Shown here in pieces: positions 58,268 to 64,000 of a stretch of DNA of 64,000 bases. Position numbers and translations under genes: made by a program. The notes below the pieces were generated by a model. The model did no database searches and had not been told where the DNA came from. It was given only the letters and a program-made list of their open reading frames with translations. The first letter of the stretch is position 1; every line of letters starts with the position of its first letter. The stretch spans positions 2,108,001 through 2,172,000 of the forward strand of contig KV748193.1 in assembly GCA_001692895.1 (NCBI GenBank), read 5' to 3'. The DNA is from Cenococcum geophilum 1.58. Taxonomy: Eukaryota > Ascomycota > Dothideomycetes > Gloniales > Gloniaceae.

Positions 58268-58775
58268 CGAATTCATACGTGATATGTATATCACATATCG
58301 AAAATCTAGAAAAGCCTAAAGTGATTGTTTGGTTGCAATCCGGAGGCCTCAGATTCAGCTTAGAAACCGTTGATTCGGAGTGATTTTGTCTGCACAGTCT
58401 CAAAAATTTGATGTTCCTCTCACCGCTCGCAAAATGCCAAAATAGTACACAACTTTACCGCATAAAGCTTCTGATATGAAAGTCTTGGCGTCATATTAAA
58501 AAGGAGCTCGAAGCTCCAGGTTTGCCGAACAGTCCCTAAATGCCAGCACGCAGCTCATAAGTTGGTATGATCTGATTCGAGGAACTTGAAACCTTTGATA
58601 TTGCTTAAGTCTTATGTAAAATCACTATGCAAAGCTTATCCTTTAGAGTTAAGTCGCTCAATATAAGGCTGCCGGTAGGCATCGTTCCTACAGAACGGTA
58701 TCTTGCAGATACTACGGCCAAATTAAGTTAATGGTTGAATTCTATATAGAGCACGCGTAGTCTTGCTCAGACCTG
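58268..58775. other. Intergenic, no gene
   Basis: 3' region of the methyltransferase-like gene, moderately AT-rich, with no recognisable feature before the insert. Confidence 0.4.
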
Positions 58776-59310
58776 GCACCGATACAACCAATACGAACCG
58801 ATAAAATATCGGTTATCGGAAATATATCGGCAATATGATATTGCTAATATTGGGGTAAAAATAAGAATAACTAGTTTACACAACTTTACATTATAATAAA
58901 ACCTTATTACTTTATGAAAAAGCTTTTTATAAAATAAAATAGCAAAGCTATTATATAACCTTAGTAAGTTCCTACAGATATACGGAGCAAAAAGAGATTT
59001 CTACTTCCTTTTTAGGCTACCCCCTATAAGGTCGCTAAAGTTATGGGGGCTCTATCGCCTAAGTAACGAGATTTTAGGCGGTCTATGCCTTTAGACCCGC
59101 CAAATGCCCCTAAAAGAGGCCCAAAACCTCATCAACCTTATGGGTACCTATGGGGGGAAAACGCTAGTCCCAGAAAGGAAGGGGAAATCTCCTTTTGATC
59201 CGTCCTCCGTACGCCTACCCCCCCACCAACAGTATTAAAAATAAGAGATAATTTAAAATATTAGTAATATTGGCAATACCGATATTTTATCGGGACACCG
59301 ACGGGTTGGG
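58776..59310. mobile_element. AT-rich non-autonomous element with inverted CCGATAAAATATCGG ends
   Basis: The 15-bp core CCGATAAAATATCGG at 58798-58812 is mirrored by CCGATATTTTATCGG at 59279-59293. The neighbouring bases are also partly complementary (ATTGCTAATATTGG against TATTAGTAATATTGGC). The interior is AT-rich to mixed without coding capacity. The ends and size fit a DNA-transposon derivative; I am unsure of the superfamily (hAT is possible). Exact outer ends and the target duplication could not be fixed. Confidence 0.5.
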
Positions 59311-59396
59311 GGATACCACATGCTATATAATGTAAATTTTCTGATAAAGCGCGACAAGAATCATATCAAGATTTTCTACACGAACTAGAAATGATC

Positions 59397-61491
59397 TCAT
59401 GCTTCCAGTGTCCCAGCCTTCCTTTTCTTGCTCCTCTTGCGCTTCTTATTTTCGTGGATTTCAATGCCTCCATCAGCTTTACTCTGGACCTCATCCTTCT
59501 GGTCTTCCTCAGTACCAATCAATCTTTCAAATCCACCCTTGGGCCCTTCTTCATCCCCGAATGTCTCCAATCTCCACATCCTCAACCTTGCTTTCTTACT
59601 TAGATTCTTTTTATCCTTCCTTTTCTTCTCAGGATCTCTAAAAGCCGCCATCTTTTTGAGGCCAGCAAATTGGTTCAGTTGTGAATCGCTCGCAAGTAGA
59701 ATGTCCCGAGGCGTGAGACCAAAGGTCGTAGGTGATGTCTCGCGGTATCGAAAGCGTGTCGGCGTTTTACTCTTCGAGGACCCAGGGTGTGAAAGAGAAA
59801 CGTCGAGGTTTTGATCAACGAGAGACTCGATGAAGCGGCGGTCTCGGCGGGCATTGCGTTTTGCTTCTGCACGGGCAGCGAGGCGGTCTTTCTTCTTTTG
59901 TTTGGAGTTGGATTTGGAGGTATTTGGGCTGTTTTCGTCGTCATCAAGCTCACTACTAGCCCCTCCATCAAGTTCAGCGCCATTTTCGCTGTCATAATCT
60001 GCGAGAGTGAAAACGGGCTTGGTCACCTCCGCGTCGTCGAAATCTGGTATAAGATCTTTAATGTCAATGTCGTCATCCCATTTCGGTTTCTTGACCTTCT
60101 TCTTGCTCTTGCCGTTCGCTTGGTCGTCGCTCTCAGATCCTGCGTCTCCTTCAGCTTCGTAATACGACTCTCCAAACCGCTTTAGCATTTCTTCATCCCA
60201 TCGAGCATCATTCCAATCTGCATCTAAAACGTCTGTCCACTCCTCCATCTTGAACCCTTTCCCGCTCAGGCCAGCTGTCTTGCGAATTCGCTTGACCTTC
60301 CCCTCCATCTCTTCAATCTTCAGCTTCCTTAGCCGCGCCTTCTCTTCCTCCCTCTCCACCTTTTCTGCCTCCCGTTTCGCACGTTCAGCATCGCGCGTTT
60401 TGCGCCGATTGCTAGGCTCTTCTCTGCGGACGGAATACTTCGCAGCCGTATCACGTGCGTGAGTCATCAGCTTCTCGTTGGCTGTGGTAGGGTCCTCGAA
60501 GCGCATATTATAAGCAGCCTCGAAGTTTTCGGCGCGCTCTTCTTCTTCCTCGTCATCAGATTCAAATGGTTGAAAGCGCGAGGTGTCGGTGGGGACCCAA
60601 GCACGAGCCGCCATGAAGTTGGAGAGGAAAGCTTCGGGATCTTTATCGGCGGATTCAACATCTAAATCTGAGATTTTGGGTTTGGATTTCTTGGTCGGAC
60701 CGTCGGACTCCTCGACTGGCTCCGGTTTCGATTTGCGGGTAAGAAAATCGTCTTCCTCATCGTCGGAAGCCTCCTCTGCGGCAGCGTGCATCTCTTTGAC
60801 AATATTGTTCCGGACTGCCTCCTGCTCTTGCGCGTATGTCTTAGGAGGCGCATCCTCGTCTTCGTTTCCACCTATTTTGCCCTCCAGTAAATTCTTCGTG
60901 TGATAATCTCTAAGCGTCATCGGCTTCTCTTTCTTGACAACATTGTTTTGTTCCACTCCCTCCGCATCAAATTCAGAGTAAAATGTTGTCCTGTTGTCAT
61001 ATACGCGGGGATCTTTTGATCGAATTGCTTGAAGGGTAGCGGAGATTTCGGCGTCAAGGTCTTCTGTAGCTAGGAGGCCTTCGTCGTCCTCTGATTCAGA
61101 TTCTGAGGAATCGTCTTCGTCGGAAGCTGCGCTGTCATTTCGTGGCTTGACTTTACCGTACTTTTCCTCCACTAAACTTCATTAGCAGTTTCAATAAAAT
61201 TGGCGTGCCAGTATCGAGCTTACATCTTTGCCTTTCTTCCCGCTTCTTATTGTGTTCAAACTTTCGCGCATATTCCTCATTGATCTTTAGAGAAACCCCA
61301 CCATTTCCACCATCGGAAGACACCCCATTCCACTCTTCTTCCCCGTTGGATTCGGAAGAACTGTCGTCAAGAAGCTTAACCCGCTTCGCCGGGCGTTCAA
61401 CGGAGAGACCAGCAGAGGATTTCTCATCTCTCCGTTCCTTACCAACCGTCCCTGGAATCTTGCTCTTCTCAGAGCTATCATGCTTAGCCAT
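59397..61491 (-). CDS. KRI1: Ribosome biogenesis protein Kri1
   Basis: Two exons on the minus strand, 61491-61224 and 61171-59397, with a 52-bp intron joining ERQR to LEEKYGKVK (680 residues). Kri1 works in the nucleolus in 40S ribosomal subunit assembly, with Krr1. The start MAKHDSSEKSKIPG is chosen because it gives the family N-terminus; the frame is open 53 codons further upstream. The protein is strongly charged: acidic runs (SSESESEDDEG, ESDDEEEEE) alternate with basic ones. The conserved middle has SKDPRVYD..TTFYSE, the Kri1 core KWDDDIDIKDLIPDFD, and a C-terminal block PTRFRYRETSPTTFGLTPRD and ILLASDSQLNQFAGLKKMA, ending with Lys/Arg-rich nuclear signals (NKKRKRSKKRKAG). It is divergent from SIP3. 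Confidence 0.95.
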
Positions 61492-61768
61492 CTTGCTGGT
61501 ACTTTCCGAATCTCTTTTTTTGCTTTGCGGACGATTTCCGAGATGCTCAGCGGAGGCGGTGACGGATCGGAAAAACGCACCGGACTTAGTCCGGAGCTGT
61601 CTGACGTTGGCACACGACAGGTTACGCGCTGTGGATAAAGCTTGTGCCATAATAGTCGTATCGATGCGCTAAGTCTATTATGTTTCATAGATTCGATGTA
61701 CAAATTCATTGAGTCAAGACACCCCCATCTCCCTCAGCGCTGCCAGTGGAATTGGAAACGTACATGAA
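61492..61768. promoter_or_regulatory. Shared divergent promoter region of KRI1 and SIP3
   Basis: Only 277 bp separate the two start codons, so both promoters must lie here or overlap the transcribed parts. A TATATAAG sequence at 61856-61863 lies inside the predicted first SIP3 intron and might be an additional start signal. Confidence 0.5.
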
Positions 61769-64000
61769 ATGGTAGAAGAGCAGCAACAGCAGCTGTCGCT
61801 GCTACCCGTTGTTAAACCTCTGAAGTTAATGTAAGGGGTTTCCCCTCGTGAGACTATATAAGTTTGGCTGAAAGTGCTAATTCTTGCGCTAGACCCGTAG
61901 TTTTGAAAGAAGCAGCCCTTGACAGCCCTACCTTCCGTGCCACCGCCATCCACTTCGGAGAACAAATCGACATAATCGAGAGATGGCTCGAAAACTACTT
62001 GAAGTCGGTCAGCAAGCTAGCGCAAGAGGTCAGCGCGTTGGAAAATGTTGTGAACAGCTACTTGGCTGCATCTGCCCCACCTCTGCAGGTTTCAGAGGCC
62101 GTAATTGATCACGACTATACTGTCCTAGCACTCAAGAGATTCGGCGAAGGTGCGAAGGACTTCTGGCAGTCAACACTGAGAGGCATGAAAAGAATTGAGA
62201 TTTCAGTGGCGGACCCAGTAAAGCATTTCCTCCAGAATGACTTGAGAATGCTGAAGGTAAGACGCCGCCGATGTACGATGCATGGTTCGGTAGACTCATT
62301 ATTGCTTAGGACTCGCGGAAAGCGTTAGACCAATCACAAAGATACTTTGATAGTGTTATCGCCCGATATTCAGGGCAGGTCAAGACGAAGGAACCGTCAT
62401 CTCTTCGGGAGGATGCCTTCCAACTTCATGAAGCTCGGAAAGCATATTTGAAAGCGTCGATGGATTTCTGCGTCATGGCTCCCCAGGTTCGCGGCACTCT
62501 AGACAAGCTTCTGGTGAAAGTGTTTTCCGACCAATGGCGAGATATGAAGAACGCAAGAGACTCGTCATCAAGTAGCTTTGCGAAGTGGGGAGTTGAAATG
62601 GATCGCATTAAAGGCTGGAGTCGGGAGATGGAGAATGGCGAAAGGGTCTTCAAACGAGAGCTGCATATTGCACGGAAGCAGATTGAAGATAGTGCTGAAT
62701 TTAGTGTCCGACCATCACGGGAGCTTGACGATTATGCCGCATCTACAGTTCCATACCTTGGCACGCAAGGCCCCTCTACAGCGAACCTACAACCTACCCC
62801 TAAAACTGGGTCCGAGAAAGCTGAGAAGCAAAGTTGGCTTTTCCAACGGACAGTTACTGGTAAGCCGGCAAGAACAGTATGGGTCAGGAGATGGTTCTTT
62901 GTTAAGAGTGGCATTTTCGGCTGGCTGACGCAGGGTTCGCGATCCGGTGCTGTGGAAGAATCGGAAAAGATTGGAGTTCTACTATGCAACATTCGCCCAG
63001 CATTTCAGGAGGAACGTCGATTCTGCTTCGAGGTCAAGACAAAGGACACCAGCATTATTCTTCAAGCTGAGACGCAAAGCGAGCTTATGGAATGGATCAC
63101 GGCATTCGATTTGGCGAAACGTAAAGCCCTAGAAGATACGGCGAGAACAGATAGCTCAAAAGGATCCCAGACTGTCGACGCCGCCTTCGCGATAAGCCCT
63201 CCTGTGGCACCAGAATTTGCTGCACGAACTGCAGATGGCCATGTCCCTCACCTGAGTGATGAGCTCTTAGGTGGCGATAGAACTGAGACACTTCCTATTC
63301 CCGGCTCAGACTCAGCAGTGGGCGGTCTTGCTTCAAGAAGCAGCTTTGACATATCGCGGCGAGGAACAACAGTAGCACAGGATGGCGAGAGCAGCAAGCG
63401 CGATCATACCACAAGGATCATTGAAAAGCTTGATTTGCACCGTAAGTCAACTGCTGGACCTCAGTTAACAGGAAATCCGTCAGCCTCCGCCTCAGGAGGA
63501 ATAGCAAACTTGATCTCTGCTAGCCTTATGTCTGCCAGTCACAGTATCTTGCCAGTAGGACAGATGGCAGCACCTTCTCCAGGGCTGCCGGACCCTCGGA
63601 CAGGCGCTAGTCAAAATATTCCTACGAGCAGTCTTGCGCCCTCTACTCTTGCCAATCCTCCTGCTCCAACCAACCTCAGCAAGACTGCAGTTGTTGTTAG
63701 TGGAGAGCGTGGCCTTGGCCTTGGCCGCTTTGACGGTGGTATGCCGGGCGGCCTCATGGCCAACCTGTGGGGTTCAATGAATTGGGGATACATCAATAGT
63801 TTGGAGCGGGGAGAGGTGAAGCCACTACAAGAGAAAAATATATCACAACCTCCAAGCCCTGTTGGTCGTTCCCCAGCATTGGCACCAGTGGATAGACCCA
63901 ACGATAACTCTCAGGAAATTTCTCCGTCACCAGGCACTATCACTCCAAATCCTGCTGCCCATCGAAAGACAATTAGTCTTGGCGGATCTAGCCCATCAGG
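61769..64000 (+). CDS. SIP3: Sip3-like BAR/PH-domain protein, 3' end cut by the window
   Basis: Exons 61769-61830, 61893-62256 and 62310 onward (open at 64000), about 705 residues visible. My first exon encodes MVEEQQQQLSLLPVVKPLKL and is joined through a 62-bp intron to IPVVLKEAALDSPTFR, the conserved N-terminus of fungal Sip3 proteins. Residues about 20-260 form the helical BAR domain. About 323-413 form a PH domain (RTVWVRRWFFVKSGIFGWL ... LILQAETQSELMEWITAF-like). A Ser/Pro-rich linker follows. Full-length relatives end with a StARkin sterol-transfer domain and a membrane anchor, which would lie to the right. Sip3/Lam-type proteins act at ER-plasma membrane contacts. The first exon is the least certain part. 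Confidence 0.85.

Noticed and set aside
1..64000. tRNA, rRNA, CRISPR or telomere repeats
   Set aside because: No tRNA B-box-like GGTTCGANTCC with a plausible A box, no rRNA stretch, no spaced CRISPR-type repeats and no TTAGGG arrays were found by reading. A tRNAscan run would be decisive.

Overview
The window is nuclear DNA of a filamentous ascomycete (Pezizomycotina). The genes have short spliceosomal introns (about 50-220 bp, mostly GTaagt/GTatgt to AG), and the products are fungal housekeeping proteins (Kri1, Atg27, ERG24 C-14 sterol reductase, ADP/ATP carrier, Pff1 vacuolar protease, Sip3). The retroelements carry heavy C-to-T/G-to-A decay of the RIP type. A leotiomycete is my best guess, but that is inference only.

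Layout. 1-16.8 kb is an AT-rich, RIP-degraded transposon block. It holds a pogo-like transposase tail, a Ty3/Gypsy chromovirus on the minus strand (gag near 6983, chromodomain near 0.7 kb), and a Ty1/Copia element on the plus strand that was split by a second, complete Gypsy chromovirus (7808-13708, two 225-bp LTRs, 4-bp target duplication). A 132-bp TA-flanked MITE lies at 15950. 17.3-19.6 kb is a broken leucine-rich/F-box-like gene. 21.9-23.0 kb is a low-complexity protein gene. 25.1-26.5 kb is a decayed HExxH metalloprotease-like gene. 27.3-34.2 kb is a second transposon block. It contains an N-terminally truncated SF1 (Upf1-like) helicase ORF, three copies of its tail sequence (two of them tail-to-tail), a second TA-flanked MITE and a 12-bp minisatellite.

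34.6-47.8 kb is a gene-rich stretch: a SLIP-GC-like dynamin-superfamily GTPase (six exons), a proline-rich protein, the ADP/ATP carrier (six exons including a 22-bp exon), ERG24, and ATG27 divergent from ERG24. 49.5-53.6 kb is another accessory patch: a frameshifted HET-domain gene, and beside it a roughly 1-kb imperfect inverted duplication built of 12-bp minisatellites around a poly-C centre. 53.6-64 kb is core again: PFF1, a small methyltransferase-like gene, a TIR-flanked AT-rich insert, KRI1, and SIP3 (divergent from KRI1, cut by the window end).

The genes do not form one pathway. The pattern is conserved single-copy islands (membrane sterol, vacuole/autophagy, mitochondrial carrier, ribosome biogenesis) alternating with RIP-affected islands where HET, F-box-like, metalloprotease-like and GTPase genes sit and are mostly broken. 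Exon coordinates are my own splice predictions from GT/AG sites, frame and family fit. No database search was possible.
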